A DNA stretch of 64,000 nt. Source: Pseudomonas helvetica (lineage in GTDB: Bacteria; Pseudomonadota; Gammaproteobacteria; Pseudomonadales; Pseudomonadaceae). Where the stretch lies: contig NZ_CP150917.1 of NCBI RefSeq assembly GCF_039908645.1, positions 3,545,501 to 3,609,500 of the forward strand, written 5' to 3'. The notes beneath the pieces were generated by a model. It was not told the origin of the DNA. It saw nothing but the letters and a program-made list of their open reading frames with translations, and did not search any database. Shown one piece after another: positions 17,936-26,936 of this stretch (positions are counted from its first letter, which is position 1; every line of letters starts with the position of its first letter). The translations under genes and the position numbers were made by a program.

Positions 17936-18076
17936 ATGGACGAGGCCAGTAGTAGGTTCGCTGCATGCCGTTTTTTATTGGGCGTGCAGCGAACGTTAAA
18001 CACTAAAAAACACAATAACTTTAATCGACCGCTTACTTGCGACTCGACCTACATTCGCTCGCCTTTAATTAGCTGA
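17936..18076 (+). CDS. Possible 46-codon leader ORF before mgtA
   Basis: ATG at 17936 has GAGG 6 bases upstream and the frame runs to TGA at 18074-18076, 45 bases before mgtA. The product would be a 46-residue basic peptide that matches no family known to me. A 14-bp hairpin lies within codons 7-20 (17956-17994). Leader peptides control mgtA in enterobacteria (mgtL), so this layout is worth noting, but coding is unproven and no proline-rich run like that of mgtL is seen. Confidence 0.35.
   Translation: MDEASSRFAACRFLLGVQRTLNTKKHNNFNRPLTCDSTYIRSPLIS
17956..17994 (+). promoter_or_regulatory. Strong hairpin in the mgtA 5' leader
   Basis: GTTCGCTGCATGCC pairs with GGCGTGCAGCGAAC (one G-U pair) around an AT-rich loop GTTTTTTATTG. 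It lies about 130 bases before the mgtA start and inside the 46-codon frame. Confidence 0.6.
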
Positions 18077-18121
18077 GTTTGCAGTGTGTCGTGCCGCAAG
18101 ACTGCGGCAGGAGCACACGCA

Positions 18122-20836
18122 ATGACCCTTGTAAAAGATCCGAAAAAGCACGTCCGGGGCGCCACGAACGACGACACCAAGCTGTCGATGCGCGCCGCCC
18201 GTGAGGCGCAAAACGGCCTCGCAGTTACCCTCGCCAACGTCAAGACTTCCGCCGACGGCCTGACCGAGCTTGATGCCGAAGGCCGCCTGCAACGCGAAGG
18301 CTTCAACGAAGTGGCCCATGACAAGCCACCTCACGCCATCGTCCAGTTTCTCCAGGCCCTCAACAATCCGTTCATCTATGTGCTGCTGGCGCTGGCCGGC
18401 ATCAGCTTCGTGACCGATTACTGGCTCCCACTCCAGGCAGGCGAAGAAATCGACCTCACCAAAGTCATCATTATCATGACCATGGTGTCGCTCAGCAGCC
18501 TGCTGCGGTTCTGGCAGGAACACCGCTCGGCCAAGTCGGCTGAAGCGCTCAAGGCCATGGTCCGCACCACCGCCACCGTGCTGCGTCACGAGCAAATGGG
18601 CATGAAGCCCAAACTGCGTGAAGTGCCGATGCGTGAACTGGTGGCCGGCGACGTCATTCAGCTGTCGGCCGGTGACATGATCCCGGCTGACATTCGCCTG
18701 ATCGAATCCCGTGACCTGTTCATCAGCCAAGCGGTGCTGACCGGCGAAGCCTTGCCGGTGGAGAAATACGACACCCTGGGCAACGTTGCACAGAAGTCCG
18801 CCTCAGCAACAGCCGCCGACCAGTCAAACCTGCTGGACCTGCCGAACATCTGCTTCATGGGCACCAACGTGGTCAGCGGCACCGCCCGAGCGGTGGTGGT
18901 CGCGACTGGTCCACGCACCTACTTTGGATCGCTGGCCAAAGCCATCGTCGGCTCGCGGGTGCAAACCGCCTTCGACCGTGGGGTGAACAGCGTCAGCTGG
19001 CTGCTGATCCGCTTCATGCTGGTCATGGTGCCGATCGTGTTCCTGCTCAACGGTTTTTCCAAAGGCGATTGGGCTGATGCGCTGATGTTTGCCCTGGCCG
19101 TCGCGGTCGGCCTGACCCCGGAAATGCTGCCGATGATCGTCAGCGCCAACCTCGCCAAAGGCGCGATGGCGATGGCTAAACGCAAAGTCGTGGTCAAGCG
19201 CCTCAACGCCATCCAGAACTTCGGCTCGATGGACGTGCTCTGCACCGACAAGACCGGCACCCTGACCCAGGACAAAATCATCCTCGAGCACCACGTCGAC
19301 ATCAATGGCCGGCGCGACGACTCGATTCTTGAACTGGCGTGGCTCAACAGCCATCACCAGAGCGGTCTGCGCAACCTGATGGACCAGGCGGTGGTGCAAT
19401 TCGCCGAGCGCAACCCGACGTTCAAGATCCCGTTCGCCTACAGCAAGATCGATGAGCTGCCGTTCGACTTCATTCGTCGGCGCCTGTCGATCATCGTCAA
19501 GGACAGTCGCGACGATCATCTGCTGGTCTGCAAGGGTGCGGTCGAGGAGATGCTGAGCATTTCCAGCCACATCCACGAGAACGGCGTGGTGGTTGCACTG
19601 GATGAGCAGCGTCGCAAAGCGCTGCTGGCGATGGCCAACGAGTACAACGAAGACGGTTTCCGGGTGCTGGTGGTGGCGACTCGAGAGATCCCGAAAGCCC
19701 AGAGCAAAAACCAGTACAAGACCAGTGACGAACGCGAGCTGGTGATTCGCGGCTTCCTGACCTTCCTCGATCCGCCGAAGGAAACCGCTGGCCCGGCGAT
19801 TGCCGCGCTGCGCGACATGGGCGTGACCGTCAAGGTGCTGACCGGCGACAACGCCGTGGTCACCAGCAAGATCTGCCGCGAAGTCGGCCTGGAGCCCGGC
19901 ACGCCGCTGCTCGGCCAAGACATCGAGAAGATGGACGAGTCGACCCTCAAGTTGCGGGTTGAAGAACGCACGGTGTTTGCCAAGCTCACGCCGCTACAGA
20001 AATCCCGGGTACTCAAGGCCTTGCAATCGAACGGTCACACCGTCGGTTTCCTCGGCGACGGCATCAACGACGCCCCTGCCCTGCGCGACGCCGATGTCGG
20101 TATTTCGGTCGACAGCGGCACCGATATTGCCAAGGAATCGGCGGATATCATCCTGCTGGAAAAGAGCCTGATGGTGCTCGATGAAGGTGTGATCAAAGGT
20201 CGCGAGACCTTCGGCAACATCATGAAGTACCTGAACATGACCGCCAGCTCGAACTTCGGCAACGTCTTTTCGGTGTTGGTGGCCAGTGCCTTCATCCCGT
20301 TCCTGCCGATGCTGGCGATCCACCTGCTGCTGCAAAACCTGATGTACGACATCTCCCAGCTGGCGCTGCCGTGGGACAAGATGGACAAGGAATACCTGCG
20401 CAAGCCGCGCAAGTGGGACGCCAAGAACATCGGGCGCTTCATGCTGTGGATCGGGCCGACCTCGTCGATCTTCGACATCACCACCTTCGCCCTGATGTGG
20501 TACGTGTTCTCGGCCAACAGTGTGGAAATGCAGACCCTGTTCCAGTCCGGCTGGTTCATCGAAGGCTTGCTGTCGCAAACGTTGGTGGTGCACATGCTGC
20601 GGACCCAGAAGATCCCGTTCTTCCAGAGCACCGCGGCCTTGCCGGTGATCCTGATGACCGGGCTGGTGATGGTGCTGGGCATCTACATCCCGTTCTCGCC
20701 ACTCGGCACCCTGGTCGGTCTGCAACCGCTGCCATGGCAGTACTTCCCATGGCTGGTGGGCACTCTGCTCAGCTACTGCGTGTTCGCCCAGTTGATGAAG
20801 ACCTTCTACATCCGCCGCTTCAAGCAATGGTTCTGA
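18122..20836 (+). CDS. mgtA: Magnesium-translocating P-type ATPase MgtA
   Basis: A 904-residue inner-membrane P3B ATPase that imports Mg2+ using ATP. Present in order: N-terminal cation ATPase domain, actuator motif TGEALPVE (about 205), phosphorylation site DKTGTLT (about 376), nucleotide-binding region, hinge TGDNAVV (about 573) and GDGINDAPAL (about 645), then six C-terminal helices. The LLLQNLMYD segment in the late helices is typical of MgtA/MgtB. ATG at 18122 has AGGAG 10 bases upstream; the frame reaches back to 18086 without one. The 290 bases before it are AT-rich and structured, suggesting leader control. Confidence 0.95.
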   Translation: MTLVKDPKKHVRGATNDDTKLSMRAAREAQNGLAVTLANVKTSADGLTELDAEGRLQREGFNEVAHDKPPHAIVQFLQALNNPFIYVLLALAGISFVTDYWLPLQAGEEIDLTKVIIIMTMVSLSSLLRFWQEHRSAKSAEALKAMVRTTATVLRHEQMGMKPKLREVPMRELVAGDVIQLSAGDMIPADIRLIESRDLFISQAVLTGEALPVEKYDTLGNVAQKSASATAADQSNLLDLPNICFMGTNVVSGTARAVVVATGPRTYFGSLAKAIVGSRVQTAFDRGVNSVSWLLIRFMLVMVPIVFLLNGFSKGDWADALMFALAVAVGLTPEMLPMIVSANLAKGAMAMAKRKVVVKRLNAIQNFGSMDVLCTDKTGTLTQDKIILEHHVDINGRRDDSILELAWLNSHHQSGLRNLMDQAVVQFAERNPTFKIPFAYSKIDELPFDFIRRRLSIIVKDSRDDHLLVCKGAVEEMLSISSHIHENGVVVALDEQRRKALLAMANEYNEDGFRVLVVATREIPKAQSKNQYKTSDERELVIRGFLTFLDPPKETAGPAIAALRDMGVTVKVLTGDNAVVTSKICREVGLEPGTPLLGQDIEKMDESTLKLRVEERTVFAKLTPLQKSRVLKALQSNGHTVGFLGDGINDAPALRDADVGISVDSGTDIAKESADIILLEKSLMVLDEGVIKGRETFGNIMKYLNMTASSNFGNVFSVLVASAFIPFLPMLAIHLLLQNLMYDISQLALPWDKMDKEYLRKPRKWDAKNIGRFMLWIGPTSSIFDITTFALMWYVFSANSVEMQTLFQSGWFIEGLLSQTLVVHMLRTQKIPFFQSTAALPVILMTGLVMVLGIYIPFSPLGTLVGLQPLPWQYFPWLVGTLLSYCVFAQLMKTFYIRRFKQWF

Positions 20837-20855
20837 TCGTCTGAACGCCACAATC

Positions 20856-20889
20856 CCTGTGGGAGCAAGCTTGCTCCCACAGGTTTTTG
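20856..20889 (+). terminator. Palindromic REP-type terminator after mgtA
   Basis: CCTGTGGGAGCAAGC joined to TTGCTCCCACAGG is a near-perfect 28-base palindrome followed by TTTTT, 20 bases after the mgtA stop. Confidence 0.85.
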
Positions 20890-20962
20890 TGTTCGCCGCC
20901 TCTATACGCCGCGATCCGGCTTTCGTGCCATCAATCAATGAAATAGCAAAGGGAGAGTCCTC

Positions 20963-22657
20963 ATGTCGGGAACTACTCTATTGATCAACCTCGCCGGCTC
21001 CATCGCACTGATGCTCTGGGGCACCCATATGATTTCTTCGGCGCTGTTGCGCGGCTTCGGCACGCCTCTGCGCCAATGGCTGGGCAAAAACCTCAACAAC
21101 CGCTGGATGGCCGTGCTCTCGGGCGTCGGGATCACCGGCATTCTACAAAGCAGCACCGCCGTCAGCCTGATGGCGACCTCCTTCACTGCCGCCGGAGCGC
21201 TGGGCCTTGCGCCAGCGTTGGCGGTGATGCTCGGGGCCAATATTGGCTCGACGCTGGTGGTGCAACTGCTCAGTTTCGATATTTCGATCGTCACACCTAT
21301 CGTCCTGCTGGCCGGGTTCATCGTCTTCCGCCTGCGCGATGACTCACGCTACGAGAGCGTCGGCTGCGCGCTGATCGGCCTGGGCTTGATGCTGCTGGCG
21401 CTACGCATGCTCGGGTCGACGCTGGGAGAGGTCGAAGGCACGCCGATCTTCCATGCACTCATGCACAGCCTCGATGGTGACATGATCATTGCCTTGCTGG
21501 TGGCGATGCTGCTGACCTGGATCTGCCATTCCAGCGTCGCGGTGGTGTTGCTGATCGCCTCGCTCGCCGCCACTGGTCTGCTCTCGCCGGTGACCAGCAT
21601 GGCGCTGGTGCTCGGGGTGAATATCGGTGGCGCCCTGCCCTCGGTGCTCAACGCCAGTTCCGCCGTGGCCCGGCGCTTGCCGGTCGGCAACCTGCTGGTG
21701 CGGGTCATCGGGGCGCTGGTGTGCTTGCCGTTCGTGCCGATGCTGGCTCAGAGCAGCCCGATTGCAGAGCTGACACCCGCGCTACGGGTGGTTTGCCTGC
21801 ACACCAGCTTCAATCTGCTGCTGGCGCTGGTGTTCATCGGCCTGACAGAACCGCTGGCGAAACTGCTGACGCACCTGCTGCCGTCACCTGCGCGGGATGT
21901 TGATCCCGGCATGCCGCTCTATCTGGATGAAGCCGGCCTCGCGGTGGCGAACATTGGCCTGTCCAACGCGGCGCGTGAAGCCCTGCGGCTGGCCGACATG
22001 CTCTCGATCATGCTCAACCGCGTGCTGCAACTGTTCCAGACCTCTGACCAGCGCAACGTCGATGAGGTACGGCAGATCGACCAGTCCCTGGATCTGCTGA
22101 GCGCAGCGATTCGTGCCTATCTGGCGGACATCGGCCAGGAAGGCATCAGTGACAGCGACGCCGATCGCTCGCAGGAAATCCTGATGTTCGTGATCAACCT
22201 GGAGCACGCCGCCGACATCCTGTCCACCAGCCTTGCGCAGTTGGTAGCGCGCCGACTGCGGCGCGGTGAAAACTTTTCGGCCTTCGAACTGGGCACGCTC
22301 TATCCGCTGCACAACGAGCTGCTGGAAAGCCTGAGCCTGGCGATTACCGTGTTTCTTCGCGAAGACCTTGCAACCGCCCACTATCTGGTCAGCCGCAAGG
22401 AATCGGTCAGAAGACTGGAAGCTGCGGCCAGCCGGGCGCACTTTCGTGCCCTGCGCGAAGACAAAAGCGCCTGGGCCGAGTCCGGTGACATCTTTCAACG
22501 GCTGCTGCGCGACTACCGACGCGTGCATCACCACATCGCGGCGCTGGCCTACCCGGTACTCGAACGCGCCGGGGAACGCGATATCGAGAGCAATGACCTG
22601 GCAGATAGTCATCCGCAACCGTCTGCCGACAAGGATCAACTGCCATGCGCGTCCTGA
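20963..22657 (+). CDS. Na/Pi cotransporter family protein with PhoU-like domain
   Basis: A 564-residue membrane protein of the NptA/PNaS family that would couple sodium to phosphate movement. Residues 1-310 hold the two inverted QSST-type repeats: GILQSSTAVSLMATSF near 53 and ICHSSVAVVLLIASLAATG near 187. Residues ~330-540 are helical and PhoU-like, probably regulatory in the cytoplasm. GGGAGAG precedes the ATG. The next gene overlaps its end by 13 bases, so translation is probably coupled. Confidence 0.88.
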   Translation: MSGTTLLINLAGSIALMLWGTHMISSALLRGFGTPLRQWLGKNLNNRWMAVLSGVGITGILQSSTAVSLMATSFTAAGALGLAPALAVMLGANIGSTLVVQLLSFDISIVTPIVLLAGFIVFRLRDDSRYESVGCALIGLGLMLLALRMLGSTLGEVEGTPIFHALMHSLDGDMIIALLVAMLLTWICHSSVAVVLLIASLAATGLLSPVTSMALVLGVNIGGALPSVLNASSAVARRLPVGNLLVRVIGALVCLPFVPMLAQSSPIAELTPALRVVCLHTSFNLLLALVFIGLTEPLAKLLTHLLPSPARDVDPGMPLYLDEAGLAVANIGLSNAAREALRLADMLSIMLNRVLQLFQTSDQRNVDEVRQIDQSLDLLSAAIRAYLADIGQEGISDSDADRSQEILMFVINLEHAADILSTSLAQLVARRLRRGENFSAFELGTLYPLHNELLESLSLAITVFLREDLATAHYLVSRKESVRRLEAAASRAHFRALREDKSAWAESGDIFQRLLRDYRRVHHHIAALAYPVLERAGERDIESNDLADSHPQPSADKDQLPCAS

Positions 22658-22998
22658 TCTGTGCCGGGCGCTATTACGCTGACACCCGTACCTGCCGCCG
22701 GGTACTGGAAGCCTTCCAGTGCCTGCATGAAGTGCGCGTGCTGATCCACGGCGGCAATCAGTTTCTGGGCGGAGACATCGAAAACTGGGCCCGGGAACTG
22801 GGCGCGAACATCGTGCGCTACCCCGCCAACTGGCAACTGCACGGCAAGCTGGCGGAGCGTCTGCGCAACAGCTTCATGCTGCAAGACAGCCGACCCGACA
22901 TCGTCATTGCGCTACCCGGTGGGGAGGACACCGAAGAGCTGATCGCGCAGGCCAGGGCGGCCGGTATTCAAACGTTGCAGATGAACGAAGGGGTTTAA
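22645..22998 (+). CDS. DUF2493 SLOG-fold protein (YspA/cpYpsA-related)
   Basis: A 117-residue Rossmann-like protein. MRVLICAGRYYADTR, LIHGGNQ-GGD and VIALPGGEDTEELI are the conserved parts of the DUF2493/SLOG family, which bind nucleotide-type ligands. Its start overlaps the Na/Pi gene. In other bacteria SLOG proteins sense nucleotide signals or NAD derivatives, but no function is established for this subgroup. It is followed by a LexA-type box and topB. Confidence 0.8.
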   Translation: MRVLICAGRYYADTRTCRRVLEAFQCLHEVRVLIHGGNQFLGGDIENWARELGANIVRYPANWQLHGKLAERLRNSFMLQDSRPDIVIALPGGEDTEELIAQARAAGIQTLQMNEGV

Positions 22999-23008
22999 CC
23001 CACCTTAA

Positions 23009-23024
23009 CTGTACATCCATACAG
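23009..23024 (+). promoter_or_regulatory. LexA-type SOS box upstream of topB
   Basis: CTGTACATCCATACAG fits the gammaproteobacterial LexA consensus CTGT-N8-ACAG, with both four-base ends intact. It lies 71 bases before the topB start, after the end of the DUF2493 gene. Confidence 0.6.
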
Positions 23025-23094
23025 ATAAAGGTTGATCCACGCCGCTGTACCCCGCATGCTGTGCACCTTCAAACCCTGATGACTGATGGTGGTT

Positions 23095-25038
23095 ATGCAG
23101 CTGTTTCTCTGTGAAAAGCCTTCCCAGGCCAAAGACATTGCGGCCGTGCTCGGTGCCAGCCGGCGCGGCGACGGCTGCTGGCTGGGAACGGGCGTCACAG
23201 TGACCTGGTGCATCGGTCACCTGCTGGAAACCGCACCGCCGGATGCCTACGACTCACGTTATAAACGCTGGGTCCTGGAAGACCTGCCGATCATTCCCGA
23301 GAAGTGGAAGATGCTGGTCAAACCCAAGACCGACAGCCAGTTCAAAGCCGTCAAACGACTACTCGGCGAAGCGGATGAGCTGGTGATCGCCACCGACGCC
23401 GACCGTGAGGGCGAGATGATTGCCCGCGAGCTGGTGGAGCATTGCCGCTATCGCGGGCCGATCAAGCGCCTGTGGCTGTCGGCGCTGGACGATGCGTCGA
23501 TTCGCAAGGCCCTGGCGGCGCTCAAACCCGGCGCAGAAACCTTCAGTCTCTATCATTCGGCACTCGGGCGCTCGCGTGCCGACTGGCTGATCGGCATGAA
23601 CATGAGCCGCCTGTTCACCCTGCTCGGGCGTCAGTCCGGCTATCAAGGCGTGCTGCCGGTGGGCCGGGTGCAAACTCCGACCTTGCGGCTGGTGGTCGAT
23701 CGCGACCGCAGCATTGCTGACTTCGTGCCCGTGCCGTATTGGGCCATCGACGTACAACTGCTGCATGACAACATCCCGTTCACCGCCCAATGGCGCGCCG
23801 CACCGGAGGTCTGCGACGAGCATGACCGCTGCCTGAATCAGGCGCTGGCGCAGGAAGCGGCCATGGCCATGCGCAACGCCGCCAGTGCGCAGCTGGTCAA
23901 GCTGCGCACCGAGCGGGTCCGCGAAGCCGCACCGCTGCCGTTCGACCTTGGCACGCTGCAAGAAATCTGCTCGAAAAAACTCGGCCTCGGCGCTCAGGAA
24001 ACCCTGGATGTGGCCCAGGCGTTGTACGAAACCCACAAGGTCATCACTTACCCGCGCAGTGACTGTGGCTACTTGCCGCTGAGCCAGCACAGCGAAGCGC
24101 CGGGCATTCTCGCCGCCCTTGGGCGTGCCGACCCCAGCCTTGGCGAGTTGCTCAAGCACCTTGAGCCACAACGCCGGTCGCGGGCCTGGAACGACGCCAA
24201 GGTCAGCGCCCACCACGGGATCATCCCCACGGCGGCGGCGAAAAACCTCGAACGCCTGACCGGCAAGCACCGTGCGGTCTACACCTTGATCCGGGCGCGG
24301 TATCTGGCGCAGTTCCTGCCCAATCACGAATATGACCGTACCCAGGCTGACTTCGACTGCGCCGGGCAAGCCTTGCGTGCGGTGGGCAAACTGATTGTCG
24401 AGCCCGGCTGGAAGCGCGCACTGCCCGAAGCGTTGGCCCCGGCGAAAGGACGGGAAGCTCCGGCGCCGCAGACGCTGCCGGCACTGGCTGAAGGACGGGA
24501 TTACGCTGTCGCCAACGTGACGCTGAAGGACCTCTGGACCCAGCCACCCAAGCCGTTTACCGAAGGCGACCTGATCAAGGCGATGAAGAATGTCGCCAAA
24601 CTGGTGGAAGATCCGCTGCTCAAGCAAAAGCTCAAGGACACCACCGGCATCGGCACCGAAGCAACCCGCGCCGGGATCATTCAGGGGTTGCTGGACCGAG
24701 GTTATCTGATCAAGAACGGCAAAGCCCTGGCCGCCACACCGCCGGCCTTCAGCCTGATCGACGCCGTGCCCCGAGCCATCGCCGACCCCGGCACCACAGC
24801 CATCTGGGAACAAGCCCTGGACATGGTGCAAAGTGGCGAAATGAGCCTTGAAGAGTTCGTCACCAAACAAGCCGCCTGGATGAGCAAACAGGTCGGCCGC
24901 TGCACCGGCCTGCGCCTGACCATCAGCGGCCCGGCAAGCCCGGCCGGCAAAGGAGCCGCGCCCTGGAAGAACAAACGCAAGACCACCAAGCGCAAAACCG
25001 CACCTGCCACCAAACGTAAAGCAAAACCGGCCCTGTAG
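23095..25038 (+). CDS. topB: DNA topoisomerase III
   Basis: A 647-residue type IA topoisomerase that decatenates replication and recombination intermediates. The TOPRIM domain starts at once (MQLFLCEKPSQAKDIA) and includes ATDADREGE at about residue 100. The active tyrosine lies in ITYPRSD at about 318. The C-terminus is a Lys/Arg/Thr-rich tail (KRKTTKRKTAPATKRKAK) for DNA contact and has no zinc finger. The start at the third in-frame option (23095) matches E. coli TopB; an ATG at 23086 is also possible. A LexA-type box precedes it, suggesting damage-inducible expression. The stop codon lies in a REP repeat. Confidence 0.93.
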   Translation: MQLFLCEKPSQAKDIAAVLGASRRGDGCWLGTGVTVTWCIGHLLETAPPDAYDSRYKRWVLEDLPIIPEKWKMLVKPKTDSQFKAVKRLLGEADELVIATDADREGEMIARELVEHCRYRGPIKRLWLSALDDASIRKALAALKPGAETFSLYHSALGRSRADWLIGMNMSRLFTLLGRQSGYQGVLPVGRVQTPTLRLVVDRDRSIADFVPVPYWAIDVQLLHDNIPFTAQWRAAPEVCDEHDRCLNQALAQEAAMAMRNAASAQLVKLRTERVREAAPLPFDLGTLQEICSKKLGLGAQETLDVAQALYETHKVITYPRSDCGYLPLSQHSEAPGILAALGRADPSLGELLKHLEPQRRSRAWNDAKVSAHHGIIPTAAAKNLERLTGKHRAVYTLIRARYLAQFLPNHEYDRTQADFDCAGQALRAVGKLIVEPGWKRALPEALAPAKGREAPAPQTLPALAEGRDYAVANVTLKDLWTQPPKPFTEGDLIKAMKNVAKLVEDPLLKQKLKDTTGIGTEATRAGIIQGLLDRGYLIKNGKALAATPPAFSLIDAVPRAIADPGTTAIWEQALDMVQSGEMSLEEFVTKQAAWMSKQVGRCTGLRLTISGPASPAGKGAAPWKNKRKTTKRKTAPATKRKAKPAL

Positions 25039-25100
25039 GAGCACGGCTTGCCGGCGATGGCGATCTCACGGGCCCCATCGCTGGCAAGCCATGCTCCTAC
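25035..25100. repeat. REP-type inverted repeat at the topB stop codon
   Basis: GTAGGAGCACGGCTTGCCGGCGATGG is matched by CCATCGCTGGCAAGCCATGCTCCTAC. The TAG in its first bases is the stop codon of topB. Confidence 0.8.
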
Positions 25101-25181
25101 GACGGCGGGCGGTCGCTATCGGCTGTCCGCCCACTTCTATTGAAAACGCAAAAAACGAACAGCCAATTACAGAGTCGCGCC

Positions 25182-25342
25182 CGTAGCAGCTGTCGAGCCT
25201 GCGAGGCTGCGTTCGAGGACAGAGTCCTCGCCAATCCTGTATACGCGGTTTACCTGACGGAACGTGTTGCATGATTTCACGACCGCTTCGCCCGAGCGCG
25301 GACCGAGCCGAACGCAGCCTCGCAGGCTCGACAGCTGCTACG
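25182..25342. repeat. CGTAGCAGCTG inverted-repeat element, copy 1
   Basis: CGTAGCAGCTGTCGAGCCTGCGAGGCTGCGTTCG at the left is matched by its complement at the right end, with ~95 bases between that contain CGCGGTTTACCTGA. Related copies lie at 27030-27190 and 60626-60772. Confidence 0.8.
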
Positions 25343-25369
25343 GTTTGCGTAACGGCTTGCGTAATCATT

Positions 25370-25413
25370 GATCGTTCACCCGCATGGGAACGATCAACGA
25401 AATATCGCGCTGG
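25370..25413. repeat. Short copy of the GATCGTTCCC...GGGAACGATC repeat
   Basis: GATCGTTC-ACCCGCA-TGGGAACGATC forms a hairpin; bases 25381-25413 match 26917-26949 at 31 of 33 positions in the same orientation. The stretch from here to 25473 contains nothing else recognisable. Confidence 0.7.
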
Positions 25414-25473
25414 ATAGTTTCGATCAGCCAGTGCCGCAGTAACTGATCAACAGGCTACGCTGCCTTTGCCTGA

Positions 25474-26493
25474 TCAGGCATTTTCCCGCCGTCTACGCGC
25501 CTGAACAATCAAGGCGGGGGCGAAGTGCAACACGACCATCCGCACCAAGTGGTGGGACAGAATGAACACCACGTTCAGCCCACCACTGAACGCGACGATC
25601 GCGATGGTTTCGATGGCCCCCGGCATGTACGCCAACCATGAAGCCAAAGGATCGCTGCCCAGCAACCGCCCCGCTACCCCGGCAAACGCCGCGGCGACCA
25701 GCAACATCAGCGCAACAGACATCAACCCGGCACGGCCGTGGCGCACGAGCTCCGCCGGGGTAATGTCCTTGAATTTCGAGCCGATCAGCACACCAAGGAC
25801 GACGGCGGCGGCATCAACGCTCCATGCCGGCATGTGGAAGCCATGCAGATAACCCAGTTTGACGTAGACGCCGGTGGTGACAATCGCGGTGAGCATGAAC
25901 GGTGCCGGGACGCCGATGCGCAACAGCAGGCGCCCGAGCACCAGGCACAGGGCGACCAGCGACAACAACGTCAGCACGATGTTGATGCCCAGCGGACTGT
26001 TCTCGACAAGCACTGCGTCGACAGGCCCGGGGATGCAAAAACTGACCAGCACGGTGATCGACAACAGACGGACCAGGTGCACGACGATCACCTTGCTCGA
26101 TGCCCGCTCGGACTCCAGCAAATCGAATACCGCCGCGAGTGCGCCTGGGTAAACGGCCAGCAGCGAGTCCTTGAGGTTCCATCCCGACACGTTGCGCAGC
26201 CACAAACCCGCCGCGACAATCTGCGCTGTCAGGCACAGCAGCAACAAACCCAGGCTGGGCAACAGCGCGGCGACTGTCTGGCTGTCCCAAGCCTCGAACA
26301 TCAGGCCGGTGGCGATCCCCAATACAATTTGCACATAGCCAAGGCCGAGCGGCATCTTCGGCGAAAATTGGCGGTTGCTGACGATCAATGCAGTCGCGAG
26401 TATCGAGCCCAGCAACAGGCCATGCGGGACGCCGGCATACTGAAAACCAGTGCCCACCGCAGTGGCAATCAGCAAACACAGTAAGGTTTTCAT
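25474..26493 (-). CDS. AbrB-family membrane protein (putative ammonia monooxygenase-related)
   Basis: A 339-residue integral membrane protein with about 10 helices arranged as two AbrB duplication repeats; GLMFEAW, AVYPGALAAVFDL and YMPGAIETIAIVAFSGG are the matching conserved turns. Family members are annotated as ammonia monooxygenase-like or as regulators of aidB, with no firm function. The ribosome site is weak and the start lies 6 bases after the stop of a small upstream frame, suggesting coupling. The segment holding it is bounded by direct repeats. Confidence 0.8.
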   Translation of the reverse strand: MKTLLCLLIATAVGTGFQYAGVPHGLLLGSILATALIVSNRQFSPKMPLGLGYVQIVLGIATGLMFEAWDSQTVAALLPSLGLLLLCLTAQIVAAGLWLRNVSGWNLKDSLLAVYPGALAAVFDLLESERASSKVIVVHLVRLLSITVLVSFCIPGPVDAVLVENSPLGINIVLTLLSLVALCLVLGRLLLRIGVPAPFMLTAIVTTGVYVKLGYLHGFHMPAWSVDAAAVVLGVLIGSKFKDITPAELVRHGRAGLMSVALMLLVAAAFAGVAGRLLGSDPLASWLAYMPGAIETIAIVAFSGGLNVVFILSHHLVRMVVLHFAPALIVQARRRRENA

Positions 26494-26499
26494 AGTTTC

Positions 26500-26673
26500 T
26501 CAAGCGCCTAATGCACGAAGGTTTTTGTAGATGATTTCAGCCTGCATCTGCAGGACATCAATATTGCTGACCGCGTAGAACACTCCTGCGGTAGGGGCGC
26601 CGATTGCGAAGATGTCGTTGCGAAGGTGGGGATCAGTAATAAGAACTGCACAGCGTTGTGCCGGCGCGAGCAT
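26500..26673 (-). CDS. Possible small 57-residue protein upstream of abrB
   Basis: ATG at 26673 is preceded by AAGGAAGAG, and the frame ends at TGA 26500-26502, 6 bases before the abrB start. The product (MLAPAQRCAVLITDPHL... to ...YKNLRALGA) matches no family I know. The same frame stays open and protein-like for another ~33 codons upstream without any start codon, ending at a TAG near 26778. It may therefore be a gene that lost its N-terminus, now using an internal start. Confidence 0.35.
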   Translation of the reverse strand: MLAPAQRCAVLITDPHLRNDIFAIGAPTAGVFYAVSNIDVLQMQAEIIYKNLRALGA

Positions 26674-26830
26674 AGACTCTTCCTTAAGCTGGAGTGCGGC
26701 GAAAAAACTCGCCTGGAACGACTCTGACTCGGTTCGTAACTCACCGATGAGCAGTGCAACTGGCAGGTTAATACACTACTTCATGGCTGGCTGTAAGGCG
26801 CTTCCGAAAATGATGGGCGCGAGCGAAACT

Positions 26831-26931
26831 GATCGTTCCCACTCCCGCGTGGGAATGCAGCCCGTGACGCTCTGCGTCACTGGACGCGGAGCGTCCCCAG
26901 AGGCATTTTTTTGCGTCGCATGGGAACGATC
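26831..26931. repeat. GATCGTTCCCA...TGGGAACGATC repeat element
   Basis: GATCGTTCCCA (26831-26841) pairs with TGGGAACGATC (26921-26931). Inside lie CCGCGTGGGAATGCAG and the smaller dyad GACGCTCTGCGTC/GACGCGGAGCGTC, a common pseudomonad intergenic element. Confidence 0.75.
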
Positions 26932-26936
26932 AACGA

